Assembly: GCF_002198095.1 (NCBI RefSeq)
Contig: NZ_NHMK01000031.1
Location: 1-64,000 of the forward strand
Origin: Deinococcus indicus
Lineage (GTDB): Bacteria; Deinococcota; Deinococci; Deinococcales; Deinococcaceae
Direction of reading: 5' to 3'
DNA length: 64,000 nucleotides
Shown here: positions 10,221 to 23,402 of the stretch, piece by piece
Position numbering within the stretch: position 1 is the stretch's first letter
Layout: each line of letters opens with the position of its first letter
Position numbers and translations under genes: made by a program
The notes under the pieces: model-generated
What the model was told of the DNA's origin: nothing
The model's database searches: none
Seen by the model: only the letters and a program-made list of their open reading frames with translations

Positions 10221-10916
10221 GTGAAGCGCGGTTTTCCCTGTGTCCACCCCGCCAGCCTGCTCGCGGCCCTGCTGCTGGCCGCGCCGCCCGCCACGGCCGT
10301 CACGCCCGCCGAACTGCTGGGCAACGGTGAGTACCAGCGGGCCTTCGAGACGGCCGTCGGGCGCGGCGACGCCCTGACCGCCAGCCGCGCCGCCGCCGCC
10401 ATGACCGAGTACCGCGCCGGAGGCCGCGACTGGACCGCCCGCGCCGTGCAGGCCGCCCGGCAGGCCGTGACCGCCGCGCCCGACAGCCCCGACAGTCACC
10501 TCGCGCTGGGCAGCGCCCTGGGCCTCCAGGCCCGCGCCGGCGGGTACACGCTAGGCGCCCTGAACACCGCGCAGCAGGCCCGCGCCGCCCTGGACCGCGC
10601 CCTGAGCCTCGCGCCGGACCGCGCCGACATCCAGGCGGTCCTGGCCGAATGGCACGCCGGCGCCTGGGTCAAGGCCGGAGTGTTCAGCGGCGGGAACGCC
10701 GAACGCGCCCGGACGCTCGCCACCCGTGCCGCCCGCGCCGCGCCGGACAGCGTGTTCGTGCAGGGACACGCCGGCATCAGCCTCGCGCTGCTGAAGGACC
10801 CGCAGGCGCGGGCCGTCCTGACCCGCGCGGCGGCCCTGCCCGCCACCGCCGCACTCGACCGCGACGTGCAGGCGCAGGTCCGCACCGTGCTGGGCACCCT
10901 GCCGGCGACGGACTGA
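10221..10916 (+). CDS. Exported TPR-like protein
   Basis: 231 residues with an N-terminal signal peptide (MKRGFPC, a hydrophobic core and a PPATA cleavage region), then Ala-rich helical repeats resembling degenerate TPRs (SPDSHLALGSALG, APDRADIQAVLAEWHAGAWVKAG, APDSVFVQGHAGISLALL). Probably a periplasmic or envelope scaffold; specific role unknown. The open frame starts at an ATG inside the -10 box TATGGT (10208-10213); the GTG at 10221, 7 nt after the box, is the likely leaderless start and gives a clean signal peptide. Confidence 0.75.
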   Translation: MKRGFPCVHPASLLAALLLAAPPATAVTPAELLGNGEYQRAFETAVGRGDALTASRAAAAMTEYRAGGRDWTARAVQAARQAVTAAPDSPDSHLALGSALGLQARAGGYTLGALNTAQQARAALDRALSLAPDRADIQAVLAEWHAGAWVKAGVFSGGNAERARTLATRAARAAPDSVFVQGHAGISLALLKDPQARAVLTRAAALPATAALDRDVQAQVRTVLGTLPATD

Positions 10917-10983
10917 CTGCACGACGGGAATGGAGAGGTTCCGGGAGAGTGCCGGTTCCACTCCTCTATCTGCCTGGATGCCC

Positions 10984-11730
10984 CTACGGGGCGGCCCAGT
11001 ACGTCGGCGGTTCGGTTCCGGCCAGCAGTCCGATCCGTTCAGCGTGTCCGGCGCGGTCGGCCAGCGCCCGCGCTTCTGCCCGCGCGCGCTCCGCGCCCAG
11101 CCAGCCGGTCCAGTAGGCGCGCAGGACGCCGGTCACGAGGGCCAGCGGGACGGTCTGAGCTGGACGGGCGGGCTGGAACAGCAGGTCCAGGTCGGTGAGG
11201 GGACCGCCGTCGGGGCCGCCCACCGGCTGCCAGTAGGGAAGGTCCACGGTGCGCAGGCCCAGGGCGTGCAGCGCCGCGCGACGCTGCGCGGGGTCCACGC
11301 CGGTCGCGGCCTCGGCGGCGCGGTCCTCTGCGTTCTGGCGGGTGGGGTGGACGCTGTCGGCGAACATGCCCGCCAGTCCGGCGTCGCGGACCACACGCAG
11401 CGTCTCGTCGTGCAGGGCGCGGCCCACGCCCAGGCCCCGTGCGGCGCAGGTGACGGCCATGAACGAGTTGAAGCCCGCCCCGCGCAGGCTGCCGGGCAGG
11501 GGCAGCAGGGCGTACAGGGTGCCGCCCAGTACCTCGCCGTCCGGGGTCTGCGCGACCAGCAGGCGGTCCTCGCGCTCCGGACTGCGGCGGGTGATGAGGT
11601 GCCCGAAGACCTCCGGGGGGATCAGCATGTCTGGCGCGTAGTAGCTGGCCTCCTGCACGCGGCCGAACGCGGGAATGGCCGGGTCGCGGGGGTCGGTGAC
11701 GTGCCGCAGCGTGAAGGTCGGTGGGGTCAT
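10984..11730 (-). CDS. GNAT-family N-acetyltransferase
   Basis: 248 residues with a GNAT core: [15 protein letters not shown] (beta strands), [30 protein letters not shown] (acetyl-CoA-binding V-motif) and a C-terminal extension of about 90 residues. Substrate unknown. The open frame runs a further 134 codons upstream, antisense to the DUF350 gene, but TACCCT lies 7 nt before the ATG at 11730, and the GNAT domain begins directly after it, so the shorter form is chosen. Confidence 0.82.
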   Translation of the reverse strand: MTPPTFTLRHVTDPRDPAIPAFGRVQEASYYAPDMLIPPEVFGHLITRRSPEREDRLLVAQTPDGEVLGGTLYALLPLPGSLRGAGFNSFMAVTCAARGLGVGRALHDETLRVVRDAGLAGMFADSVHPTRQNAEDRAAEAATGVDPAQRRAALHALGLRTVDLPYWQPVGGPDGGPLTDLDLLFQPARPAQTVPLALVTGVLRAYWTGWLGAERARAEARALADRAGHAERIGLLAGTEPPTYWAAP

Positions 11731-11824
11731 GCCGCGCAGGGTACCGGGGCAGCGCGCGGGGCACTGCGAGCCAGCGCGGCATTCCGCCACGGTCCTGTGA
11801 GCGCGGCCTGTATAACTGAGGATC

Positions 11825-12298
11825 ATGACCTTCACCGACCTGCTGACGACCCTGGTGACCGAGCTGGGCTGGAATCTCGCTGTGTGGCTGCCCACGCTGC
11901 TGGTCAGCCTGCTGTTCATCCGCGCGGTGCTGGGCGTGCGGGTGCGGGAACTGATCACCGAGATCGAAGAGCACCAGACGGCCGCGATCGGCGCGGTGTT
12001 CTTCTGGGTGTCGCTGGGCCTGAGCCTGCTGCTGAGCCGCACCATCGCCGCGCCCGTGCCCACGGACGGCAGCTGGGCCGAGGCGTTCACGTGGCTGGCG
12101 GTGGCGGTGGTCGTGACGCTGCTGCTGTTCACGCTGGGCGTGCTGGTAGTGTTCGGCTCGCTGGCCCGCCGCAGGGGCGAGGGGGTGCTGCGCTACATCC
12201 GCCGCGAGCTGCGCGAGGAGCACAACTTGGCGCTGTCGTTCATCATGGGCGCGCTCTTTCTGGTGCCGGCGGTCGTCACGGCCCACGTCACGCTGTAG
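11825..12298 (+). CDS. DUF350-family membrane protein
   Basis: 157 residues with about four transmembrane helices. The segment [29 protein letters not shown] matches DUF350, whose members keep charged residues at helix ends and are found in envelope-stress loci; function unknown. A TATAACT box precedes the ATG by 8-9 nt and GAGG lies 5 nt upstream, so either leaderless or SD-led initiation is possible. The last codons and stop have been duplicated in tandem downstream. Confidence 0.8.
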   Translation: MTFTDLLTTLVTELGWNLAVWLPTLLVSLLFIRAVLGVRVRELITEIEEHQTAAIGAVFFWVSLGLSLLLSRTIAAPVPTDGSWAEAFTWLAVAVVVTLLLFTLGVLVVFGSLARRRGEGVLRYIRRELREEHNLALSFIMGALFLVPAVVTAHVTL

Positions 12299-12350
12299 AC
12301 CCGTCACGCTGTAGACCCGTCACGCTGTAGACCCGTCACGCTGTAAGCCC
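12287..12350 (+). repeat. Four 16-bp tandem repeats that include the stop codon
   Basis: The unit GTCACGCTGTAGACCC occurs at 12287-12302, 12303-12318 and 12319-12334, and with one change (TAA-like, GTAAGCCC) at 12335-12350. The first unit contains the last three codons and the TAG of the DUF350 gene, so the tail of the gene was copied into its 3' UTR. Confidence 0.9.
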
Positions 12351-12358
12351 GCGCCTGC

Positions 12359-12390
12359 CACGCCCCCGGACACACGGTTCCGGGGGCGTG
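12359..12390 (+). terminator. Terminator after the DUF350 gene
   Basis: A 12-bp perfect stem CACGCCCCCGGA/TCCGGGGGCGTG with an 8-nt loop, followed by AACTGTTCC. It separates the DUF350 gene from glnS. Confidence 0.65.
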
Positions 12391-12443
12391 AACTGTTCCC
12401 GGTCTCGGGCGGCCCGGCGCCTGCCCCCGCTATGCTGGGCGGC

Positions 12444-14867
<2,424 letters not shown>

Positions 14868-14971
14868 CCCGGACGGCAGCGGGGCGGCTGGCACGCGGGC
14901 AGAGAGCGGACCGCCTGGACCCGGTGCAGATGAGGCAGGGTCCGGACGTGAAATTGTTTACAGTCGTCTTC

Positions 14972-16759
14972 ATGAAGATCCCAACCCTGCTGCTCACTGC
15001 CGCCCTCAGCCTCAGCGCCGCCGCCTCGGCCCTGACGGTCAGCACCTCGCGGGTCGTCACGCTGCCCGGCGCGGACACCGCGCACGCCGTCACGCTGCCC
15101 GGCAACCGGGTCGCCGTGAACGCCGACAACGGCGTCCTGATCCTCGACAGCAACCTGAAAACCCAGATCGGCTGGTACACGCTGCGCGGCCCCATCAGCG
15201 GCCTGAGCGTCAGCGTGGACGGCAGCCGACTGGCCGCCATGACCGGCGACCGCTGGACCGTCTGGGACGTCGCCAGCGGCCGCGAACTGCGCAGCGGCGA
15301 ACCCAGCTACGACGCCACGCTCGCCTTCGACCCGCAGGGCAACCTGCTGATGCTGGACGACGGCACGCTGCGCAGCATCAACCTCACCAACGGCCGCGCC
15401 ACCGACCTGATCGGCGACGGCGACCTGTACGGCGCCGTCGTCTCGCCCGACGGCACGCGCGCCGTCCTGAGCTTCGAGGACCGCGTGGAACTCGTCGAAC
15501 TGGACAGCGGCGACGTGCTGGCCGAGGCGAACCTCGCCGAGGAACCCGGCGGGCTGGGCGCGCACTTCAGCCCGGACAGGCAGGCCGCCGCCGTCCGCAC
15601 CGGCAGCGAGGCGCTGATCCTGCGCGCCGGTCAGGAACCCGTGGACGTGAAGGGCGGCGAGGACCTCGACCCCACCGACGACTCGCTGCTGTTCCTGAAC
15701 GACCGTGAACTGCTGCTCGTGTCGTACGGCGAGGGTCAGCGCATCGACGCGCAGACCGGCCAGCCGCGCGGCGCGGCCTTCGAGGTCGACAGCGACGGCC
15801 CGGTCGTGAGCGGCCCGGACGGCCGACTGCTGGCGCTGGGCAGCAGCGTCGCGTTCCTGAACGCCGCCGCGCCGGACGCCCCCGCCACCGGCCGCGTGAC
15901 CCTGGCGTCCAGCAACACCCTGAGCGGCGGGTTCATCGGGAAGACCGCGTACGCCGGCGTGAACCGCTTCACGAACCTCGGCACCCTGCAGGACCTGAAC
16001 GTGGGCGGCACCAACCGCCTGTACGACTTCGACCTGCAGAACGACGTGCTGTGGACCCTGAACGGCGAGACGGTCAGCACCCTGCGCGGCGGGAAACTCA
16101 ACCGCCTCGCCACGCTGGACAGCGACGCCGAGTACGACCTGATCCAGTCCACGCCCGACGGCCTGTTCGCAGTCGCCACCGGCTACTACGGCCTGGCGCT
16201 GCTGAACGCGCAGACCGGCAAGGTCGTCAAGAAGGTCACGGAGAAGCAGCTGAAAGTCGAGGACATCCACGCCGCGCTGCCCACCACCGACGGCAAGGCC
16301 ATCCTGGTCATCCCGCACGAGGGCAACGTGTTCCGGTACGACGTCGCTACCGGCAAGCAGACGCCCGCCTTCAAGCTCCCGACCGACGCCGAGGCGAGCG
16401 CCCTGCAACTCAGCCGGGGCGGCACGCTGGCCGTCACGTACGACGACGCCGACTACGAGGCGCGCGTGGCCCTCGTGAAGCCCGGCGCGACCACCGCCTT
16501 CAAGACTCTGGCCTTCGACAACCGCGTGCGGGCCGTGCGGTTCAGCCCGGACGGCAAACTGCTGGCCGTCCTGACCAGCGACCCGCAGAACGCCCTTCAG
16601 ATCTTCGACACGGCCAGCGGCAACCGCCTGATCCGCACCGGCACCTTCAACATGGGCACCTCGCTGCTTGCGTGGGCGCCCGCCGGCAACCAGCTGATGG
16701 TCGGCGCGGGCCTGCTCGGCAAGGCCGGCAGCGTCACCGTGTTCGACGTGAAACGCTGA
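14972..16759 (+). CDS. Exported beta-propeller (WD40/YVTN-like) protein
   Basis: 595 residues. The signal peptide MKIPTLLLTAALSLSAAASA is followed by repeated propeller blades with signatures such as SVDGSRLAAMTGDRWTVWDVASGREL, VVSPDGTRAVLSFEDRVELVELDSG and VRFSPDGKLLAVLTSDPQNALQIFDTASG. Probably a periplasmic or surface ligand-binding scaffold with no visible catalytic motif. TACAGT (14959-14964) lies 7 nt before the ATG at 14972; the open frame starts 16 codons earlier, but that would put residues before the signal peptide. Confidence 0.82.
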   Translation: MKIPTLLLTAALSLSAAASALTVSTSRVVTLPGADTAHAVTLPGNRVAVNADNGVLILDSNLKTQIGWYTLRGPISGLSVSVDGSRLAAMTGDRWTVWDVASGRELRSGEPSYDATLAFDPQGNLLMLDDGTLRSINLTNGRATDLIGDGDLYGAVVSPDGTRAVLSFEDRVELVELDSGDVLAEANLAEEPGGLGAHFSPDRQAAAVRTGSEALILRAGQEPVDVKGGEDLDPTDDSLLFLNDRELLLVSYGEGQRIDAQTGQPRGAAFEVDSDGPVVSGPDGRLLALGSSVAFLNAAAPDAPATGRVTLASSNTLSGGFIGKTAYAGVNRFTNLGTLQDLNVGGTNRLYDFDLQNDVLWTLNGETVSTLRGGKLNRLATLDSDAEYDLIQSTPDGLFAVATGYYGLALLNAQTGKVVKKVTEKQLKVEDIHAALPTTDGKAILVIPHEGNVFRYDVATGKQTPAFKLPTDAEASALQLSRGGTLAVTYDDADYEARVALVKPGATTAFKTLAFDNRVRAVRFSPDGKLLAVLTSDPQNALQIFDTASGNRLIRTGTFNMGTSLLAWAPAGNQLMVGAGLLGKAGSVTVFDVKR

Positions 16760-16768
16760 CCCACCACT

Positions 16769-16814
16769 GACCGGGGCCGCCAGGAAGAAGTGATCCTTCC
16801 CGGCGGCCCCGGTC
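16769..16814 (+). terminator. Terminator after the beta-propeller gene
   Basis: A long stem (GACCGGGGCCGCC with its complement, plus AGGAAG/CTTCC) starting 10 nt past the stop. Very stable, with a short CCTGTCG tail and no U-run. Confidence 0.6.
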
Positions 16815-16829
16815 CTGTCGCGTCATCCG

Positions 16830-16901
16830 CAATCCGGTTCTCTCCTGCTCGCGTCCGCTCCGACAGAATGGCTGTGCAGCCCCTTTCATCGGAGTCGGGG
16901 T
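16830..16901 (-). repeat. Stop-codon-associated repeat, copy H (truncated)
   Basis: Read on the minus strand it starts on the TGA of the TPR gene (16901-16903) and keeps the left-end block CCGACTCCGAT, a GGGCTGCACAGCC-like hairpin and the GAGCAGGAGAGAA segment. It then breaks off, so the right half and right terminus are missing or deleted. Confidence 0.65.
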
Positions 16902-18325
16902 CAGTTCAGCATGCGGCCGCCGCTGCCGCCCTTCTGGGCCATCAGCGCCTCGGCCTTGCGCAGGTGCTCCTGCAGGGTGCCGTGCCAGTCGTCACTCTCG
17001 GGGGTGTGCGACAGGGCCTGCTGGGCGTGCGCGTACGCGGCGGCGGGGTCCGGGAAGCCCTGCTGGGCCATCACGTCGGTCGCCATCTGGTGCGCGGCGA
17101 CCCAGTCGCGGCTGGCGGGCGCGGCCTCGCGGATCACGCGGGCGTAGTGTTCGAGCGCCTCGTCCAGCTGGAAGTAATCCAGGGCGACGCTGCCCAGCAC
17201 CAGGCTGGCCGGGACGACCGCGCCCTGCGCGAGGGCCTGCTCGGCTTCCAGCTGCGCTTCCTGCAGGCGGCCCAGGCGGTAGTCGCACTCGGCGACGTCG
17301 GCCAGCACCTCGGGCAGGTAGGGGTAGTCGGGTTCGTTCAGGACCGCCTCGAGTTTCTCGCGGGCCTCGACGGGCCGGTCGAGGTCCAGCAGCGCCACGC
17401 CCAGTTCGTGGTTGGCGTAGGGGCGGTCCGTCTCGGTGGCGAGGTTCAGGGCGGCCTGGAAGGCCGTGATGGCCTGCTCCTGCTGGCCCAGGTGGGTCAG
17501 GACCTGCCCGCGCACGAGCGCCACGCCGTAGCTGGGGTCGCCGTGCTGCGCTTCCAGGCGGGCGGCCTCGCGGATCATGTCGTGCGCCGCGTCGGGCTGG
17601 CCCAGGTTCAGTTGCGCCTGGGCGCGCAGGTAGTGCCAGGTGGCGAGGTTCAGGCCGTGTTCTTCCTCCTCGGCCGGGGTGGGGCGGGCCGGGTAGAGGG
17701 GCCGGGCCTGGTTCAGCGCGGCGTTCGCGGCGTCCGGCTGGCCTTCTTGCAGCAGCAGCGCCGCCTGTTCCTGAAGCATGACGGCGCGGTTCATGCCGCT
17801 GCTCAGGTGCGCGGCCTCGGCGTACAGGTTCACGGCCTCGGCGGTCTGCCCGAGCTGCTCGTGCGCGTCGGCCTCCCAGGAGCGCAGGCGCCAGCGCAGG
17901 TGTTCGGGCAGGTCGGCGCTGGGTACGTGCAGGTCCAGCGCCTCCTGCGGTTTGTCGGCCAGCGCCAGGGCGCACATGGCGTGGAAGCGGGCCAGGGGGT
18001 CCGGGGCGTCCCGCACCGCCTGGGGGGGCGGGGCGGCGCCGTCGCCGTGCGTGCGGGCTTCCAGTTCGGCCATCAGCGCCACGTACAGCGGGTCGGCGCG
18101 CAGGGCGGGGTCGAGGGTGCGGGCCTCGCGCAGTGACGCGCCGATCTCGGCGAGGGCGGCGTCGCCGTACAGGGCGTGCATGCTGCCGGCCAGCAGGGCC
18201 AGGCGGGCGCGTTCGGGTCGGCGGGCTTCCTGCATGGCCGCTGCCATGACGGTAAAGGCCGTGTCGTAGTCGCCGCCCGCGAGTGCCGCGCAGACTTGCT
18301 GCCAGGTGGTGGCCACGTCAATCAT
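16901..18325 (-). CDS. TPR-repeat protein
   Basis: 474 residues, acidic and Ala/Gln rich, without a signal peptide. It is built of tetratricopeptide-type helical pairs: for example [83 protein letters not shown] and [17 protein letters not shown]. Likely a cytoplasmic protein-interaction scaffold; partner unknown. TATCCT (18334-18339) lies 8 nt before the ATG. It is divergent from the FtsH-like gene, and copy H of the repeat begins at its stop codon. Confidence 0.8.
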   Translation of the reverse strand: MIDVATTWQQVCAALAGGDYDTAFTVMAAAMQEARRPERARLALLAGSMHALYGDAALAEIGASLREARTLDPALRADPLYVALMAELEARTHGDGAAPPPQAVRDAPDPLARFHAMCALALADKPQEALDLHVPSADLPEHLRWRLRSWEADAHEQLGQTAEAVNLYAEAAHLSSGMNRAVMLQEQAALLLQEGQPDAANAALNQARPLYPARPTPAEEEEHGLNLATWHYLRAQAQLNLGQPDAAHDMIREAARLEAQHGDPSYGVALVRGQVLTHLGQQEQAITAFQAALNLATETDRPYANHELGVALLDLDRPVEAREKLEAVLNEPDYPYLPEVLADVAECDYRLGRLQEAQLEAEQALAQGAVVPASLVLGSVALDYFQLDEALEHYARVIREAAPASRDWVAAHQMATDVMAQQGFPDPAAAYAHAQQALSHTPESDDWHGTLQEHLRKAEALMAQKGGSGGRMLN

Positions 18326-18399
18326 TCTTCTTCAGGATAGCGCGCCCGCTCATGCTTTGGGTGGTTGTGCGGCCCGTGCGGGCGTGATGGGATGCGGAC

Positions 18400-18867
18400 A
18401 TGACAGGCGGAGCAGGGAGGGCGGGCAGGTGGGGGGTGGTGGCGGGCGTGCTGGCGCTGCTGTGGTTCGCGGGGCTGGGGGGGCTGGGCTGGCGGGCGCT
18501 GGGCGGTGCGGGCAGCAGTGTCAGCGGGGCGGCGTTCCGGGAACTGGTGGCGGCCGGGCGGGTCGAGCGGGTGGTCATGCGGGACGGAGGGAACGTTCAG
18601 GCGTGGCTGCGCGGCGGTCAGCAGGTGCGGGTACGCCTGTCGGACCGCGCGGTGACGCCGGATTCGGCACTGACAGCGCAACTGGAGGCGCGGAACGTGA
18701 ACCTGCGCTTCGAGAGGCGCAGCCCGTGGCTCGGGGTCGCGCTGAATGTCCTGCCGGTCGCGCTGTTTCTGGCGCTGTGGGTGGGCGTGCCGCTGGGCCT
18801 GCTGGCGCTGGGCGTGGCGTGGCGGCGGGGACGCCGGGCGGCGCGGGTCAACGTGGCCGAAGGGTAA
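18400..18867 (+). CDS. FtsH N-terminal-domain paralogue lacking AAA and protease domains
   Basis: 155 residues with a transmembrane helix (about 12-33), a periplasmic region, a second helix (about 110-136) and a short basic tail. The region LTAQLEARNVNLRFERRSPWLGVALNVLPVALFL closely parallels the FtsH segment at residues 99-132 encoded just downstream ([30 protein letters not shown]), and both share topology. It therefore looks like a stand-alone FtsH extracellular domain with its two membrane helices, perhaps able to enter FtsH hexamers. It lies 121 bp before ftsH in the same direction. The role is inferred only. The start codon is uncertain; no clear ribosome-binding site. Confidence 0.7.
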   Translation: MTGGAGRAGRWGVVAGVLALLWFAGLGGLGWRALGGAGSSVSGAAFRELVAAGRVERVVMRDGGNVQAWLRGGQQVRVRLSDRAVTPDSALTAQLEARNVNLRFERRSPWLGVALNVLPVALFLALWVGVPLGLLALGVAWRRGRRAARVNVAEG

Positions 18868-18912
18868 AGCGCAGGTGAGGAAGGCTGTGAAATCGGGACA
18901 ATTTCATACACC

Positions 18913-18931
18913 TTGAGTCTGTTACACTCAA
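18913..18931 (+). promoter_or_regulatory. ftsH promoter with flanking inverted repeat
   Basis: An extended -10 TGTTACACT (hexamer 18923-18928) gives a leader of about 55 nt before ftsH. An inverted repeat TTGAGT (18913-18918) / ACTCAA (18926-18931) straddles the -10 and could be a regulator site. No consensus -35 at 17 bp. Confidence 0.5.
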
Positions 18932-18988
18932 CTTCAGTGGGGCCGCGCGTGCCCCGGACGCCCCATTCACTCCCCCGGAGGACTGTTC

Positions 18989-20869
<1,881 letters not shown>

Positions 20870-20873
20870 CCTG

Positions 20874-21029
20874 ATACGGACTCCGATTGAATGGGCTGCA
20901 AAGCCCGTTCAAACCGAGCGGACTCGTAGAGCTGCGCAGCAGAGCGAGCAGGAGAGAAACGGGTTCCGGACGTGGAGCTGGCAATCCGGTGAAGTTCCGG
21001 GTTGTCAGCGAAACAGACGGAATCCGTAT
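20874..21029 (+). repeat. Stop-codon-associated repeat, copy B (156 bp)
   Basis: Full-length long version: left end ATACGGACTCCG, right end ACGGAATCCGTAT. It begins 4 nt after the ftsH stop. Compared with copies A, E and G it carries about 21 extra bases in the middle (GTAGAGCTGCGCAGCAGAGC region). Both internal hairpins are present. Confidence 0.88.
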
Positions 21030-21038
21030 GATCCACGT

Positions 21039-21083
21039 AGACAGAGACGCCCCCACCCTGCACCGGTGGGGGCGTCTCTGTCT
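21039..21083. terminator. Bidirectional terminator between ftsH and the DinB operon
   Basis: A 19-bp perfect stem (AGACAGAGACGCCCCCACC with its complement) and 7-nt loop between convergent transcription units. It lies just past repeat copy B. Confidence 0.75.
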
Positions 21084-21097
21084 GTACGGGACCTGCT

Positions 21098-21619
21098 CTA
21101 CTCGCGCCAGATGGCCCAGTGGGCGTCCAGGGCGTCCATCTGCTCGGGCGTGCGGCCCCCCTGGCGGATCAGGCTCAGAACCTGCCCACGGTGATGGCTG
21201 TCGTGAACGATGGTGTGCATCAGGAAGTGCGCCGGGTCGCTCTGGTAGGTGCCCTCGCCCCAGGGGTCGGCGAAGGGCTCGCCGGACGCGCGGTGGGCTT
21301 CCACGGCGGCCAGCGCGGCGGCGTCCCCGGCGGCCAGCGCCTCGGGCAGGCTGGTGGCGGGCGCGTTTGCCCAGCGCCACTGCGGGTCGCCGTCGGCGTC
21401 CAGTTCGTCGGGGTTGAGAAGGGGACTGGCGTGGTCGCGGCTCATGTTCCACAGCCAGCCCACGCGGAAGCCCGCCATGTGGCGCAGGTGCCGCTCGACG
21501 GTCCAGCCGCCGCGCCCGTCGGTCAGGGCGAACTCCTCGGGCGTCAGGGCGGCGATCAGGGTATCGTTCACGCGGGCGTTGCGGCGGAAGGATTCGAGCA
21601 GCAGGGTCAGGTCGGTCAT
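21098..21619 (-). CDS. DinB/YfiT-family protein (1 of 4)
   Basis: 173 residues of the four-helix DinB fold. Putative metal-ligand His are seen in TVERHLRHMAGF and in the C-terminal HDSHHRGQVLSLIRQGG, the family signature. DinB/YfiT proteins in bacteria that use bacillithiol can be thiol S-transferases; that role here is inference. The start at 21619 is supported by GGAG 8 nt upstream and by a 4-bp ATGA overlap with the preceding paralogue. The open frame extends upstream, but only through that gene. Confidence 0.85.
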   Translation of the reverse strand: MTDLTLLLESFRRNARVNDTLIAALTPEEFALTDGRGGWTVERHLRHMAGFRVGWLWNMSRDHASPLLNPDELDADGDPQWRWANAPATSLPEALAAGDAAALAAVEAHRASGEPFADPWGEGTYQSDPAHFLMHTIVHDSHHRGQVLSLIRQGGRTPEQMDALDAHWAIWRE

Positions 21620-22146
21620 GGGGTCTCCGGTGAGAGGGGGCGGCGCCAGATGTTCCAGGCGTCCTCCAGGTCGTCCAGTCGTTCTGGCGAGGTGCCGGCG
21701 TGGCGCAGCAGGGTCACGATCTGGCCCCGGTGCCCGGCGTCGTGGACGGTCATGTAGGTCAGGAACAGCGCCGGGCGGGTGTGGAAGGTGCCCACGCCGT
21801 GCGGGTCGGCGAACGGGGTGCCGCTCGCCGCGTGCGCCTGCACCGCCTGGATGGCGGCCTCGTCCCCGGCGCGCAGCATGGCGCGGATCAGGGCCGGGTC
21901 GGTCGTGTGCCAGCGCCACGGATTCTCCCCGCCGGTCAGGGCCAGGGTGGACGCCGCGAATCCGGGCGCCATCTCCAGCAGCCACCCGCCGCGCGACGCG
22001 CCCATGTGCGACAGCATCCGCGCGACGGTCATGCCGCCCCGCCCGTCCGAGACGTTCAGGTCGTCCGGGGTCAGGCGGCCGATCAGGAAGTCGTTCACGC
22101 GGGCGTTCAGCGCGAAGGCCTCCAGGGTCAGGGTCAGGTCGGTCAT
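21616..22146 (-). CDS. DinB/YfiT-family protein (2 of 4)
   Basis: 176 residues, clearly paralogous to the next gene (both start MTDLTL and share NARVND and DGRGG). Putative metal ligands are in MLSHMGASRGGW and HDAGHRGQIVTLLRHAG. A GGAG ribosome-binding site precedes the ATG. Its stop overlaps the start of the following DinB gene, implying translational coupling. A 102-bp gap with no visible feature separates it from the third paralogue upstream. Confidence 0.85.
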   Translation of the reverse strand: MTDLTLTLEAFALNARVNDFLIGRLTPDDLNVSDGRGGMTVARMLSHMGASRGGWLLEMAPGFAASTLALTGGENPWRWHTTDPALIRAMLRAGDEAAIQAVQAHAASGTPFADPHGVGTFHTRPALFLTYMTVHDAGHRGQIVTLLRHAGTSPERLDDLEDAWNIWRRPLSPETP

Positions 22147-22248
22147 GTGGACTCCGGGGTCAGGGCAGCTGGCAGCGGATGCGGGTGGCGGGCCGCTGCG
22201 GCGCGGGGCGGACCGGGGGCGGCGTGGGAGTCGGGGGGGCGGCGGGGG

Positions 22249-22818
22249 TCATGGGTCCTCCGGGGGTGGGTTCACGAAAGCGGCGGCGGACCGTCCGGTC
22301 TCCAGCGCGGGTAGGTAGAACAGCAGGTCCAGCTGCGGCGGTTTCACGCCCTGGGTGCGCAGCAACGCGGCGATCTGCGCCGTGTGCCGCACCTCGTGCA
22401 GCAGGACGTGCCAGATCAGGCCGTCCAGGGTGAACTGGCGGTGCCCCTCGGGCCAGTCGTCCAGCGTGACGGTGCGTTCCAGGTCGGCGGCCGTCAGGGT
22501 CTTCAGGTACGCGCGGGTGTCCGCCTCGACCGCCTGCCAGTACGCGGCGATGGCGTCCAGACCGAGGGTCGTATCAGGCGCCGCCGCGCCCGCCCGGACG
22601 TCCGGGAAGCGGTCCTGCACCATCGGGAGGCCCTGGAAGTCCCCGTGGATCCAGCCGTCCTCGACCTCGGCGGTGTGGATCAGCAGGTCGAGGATGGAGT
22701 GGAACCGCTCGCCGCGCAGCAGCGGCAACCGCAGCACGTCGTCCGGCGCGGCGCGCAGCGTGCCCAGCAGGTCGCGCCGCGCCCGGGTCAGGTGGTCGTA
22801 CAGCGTGGCGGGGTTCAT
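22249..22818 (-). CDS. DinB/YfiT-family protein (3 of 4)
   Basis: 189 residues, a more distant paralogue: LIHTAEVEDGWIHGDF and LIWHVLLHEVRHTAQIAALLRTQG carry the helix-packing His residues. The C-terminal His motif HEVRHTAQ is the most typical DinB motif of the four. It begins 3 nt after the stop of the fourth paralogue, so the two are co-transcribed; no strong ribosome-binding site is seen. Confidence 0.85.
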   Translation of the reverse strand: MNPATLYDHLTRARRDLLGTLRAAPDDVLRLPLLRGERFHSILDLLIHTAEVEDGWIHGDFQGLPMVQDRFPDVRAGAAAPDTTLGLDAIAAYWQAVEADTRAYLKTLTAADLERTVTLDDWPEGHRQFTLDGLIWHVLLHEVRHTAQIAALLRTQGVKPPQLDLLFYLPALETGRSAAAFVNPPPEDP

Positions 22819-22821
22819 GGT

Positions 22822-23316
22822 TCAACGCTCGTGGAAGGCGGGCGGTTCGATCCCCAGGGCGCGCAGGGAGACGTACCCCTGGGCGCGGTGGTGGATTTCG
22901 TTGTCCACGGCGTAGATCGCGGCGACCCAGCCGGGCATCTCGCCCCAGGGCAGGGCGTGCATCTGGTTGAAGAAGGCGGGGTCGGTGTGCGGGCCGTGTT
23001 CGGCCAGTTCGGCGCTCACGGCGTCCCAGACAGCCAGCAGGTCGACCTTCGTGCCAGGGCCGGCGGTCCAGTCGGGTTCGGTCCACCCGCCGGTCCGCAG
23101 GGCGGTGACGGTCATGGCGTCCACGAGGTGGATCTCGGTGGCCTGCGCGCCGAAGGGCCGCATGCCGCCCAGGCTGAAGGTGAACAGCTGATCGTCGGGG
23201 AAGGCCTCGATGACGCGGCGGGTCAGGTCGCGGTGGCCCTGCCAGTGGGCGATGAAGTCGGGGATGGACAGCGCGGGCGACAGGGCAGCGGCGGACTCGG
23301 CAGCGGGTGCGGTCAT
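22822..23316 (-). CDS. DinB/YfiT-family protein (4 of 4, first in operon)
   Basis: 164 residues: HLVDAMTVTALRTGGW and NEIHHRAQGYVSLRALGI give the DinB-type His pattern. An AGGAGG ribosome-binding site 7-8 nt upstream fixes the start at 23316, twelve codons inside the longest frame. It is the promoter-proximal gene and is transcribed divergently from the WYL regulator with only 86 bp between the two starts, which suggests control by that regulator. Confidence 0.85.
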   Translation of the reverse strand: MTAPAAESAAALSPALSIPDFIAHWQGHRDLTRRVIEAFPDDQLFTFSLGGMRPFGAQATEIHLVDAMTVTALRTGGWTEPDWTAGPGTKVDLLAVWDAVSAELAEHGPHTDPAFFNQMHALPWGEMPGWVAAIYAVDNEIHHRAQGYVSLRALGIEPPAFHER

Positions 23317-23402
23317 GGTGGAACCTCCTGGGGTTGAATCTGTCTCCAGCATAATCCGGATTCCCGTCAGAACGTGACGCTTATTCCGATTACCATTGGG
23401 AC
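23317..23402. promoter_or_regulatory. Divergent control region of the DinB operon and WYL regulator
   Basis: 86 bp hold both promoters. On the plus strand TACCAT (23391-23396) lies 6 nt before the regulator ATG. On the minus strand TTATGCT lies about 30 nt before the first DinB start. GC content is visibly lower than in the flanking genes. No perfect operator palindrome was found. Confidence 0.5.

Noticed and set aside
18400..18867. Treating the FtsH-like gene as a 5' pseudogene fragment of ftsH
   Set aside because: The frame is intact, has its own second membrane helix and basic tail, and has diverged as a protein rather than by frameshifts, so a functional paralogue is more likely.
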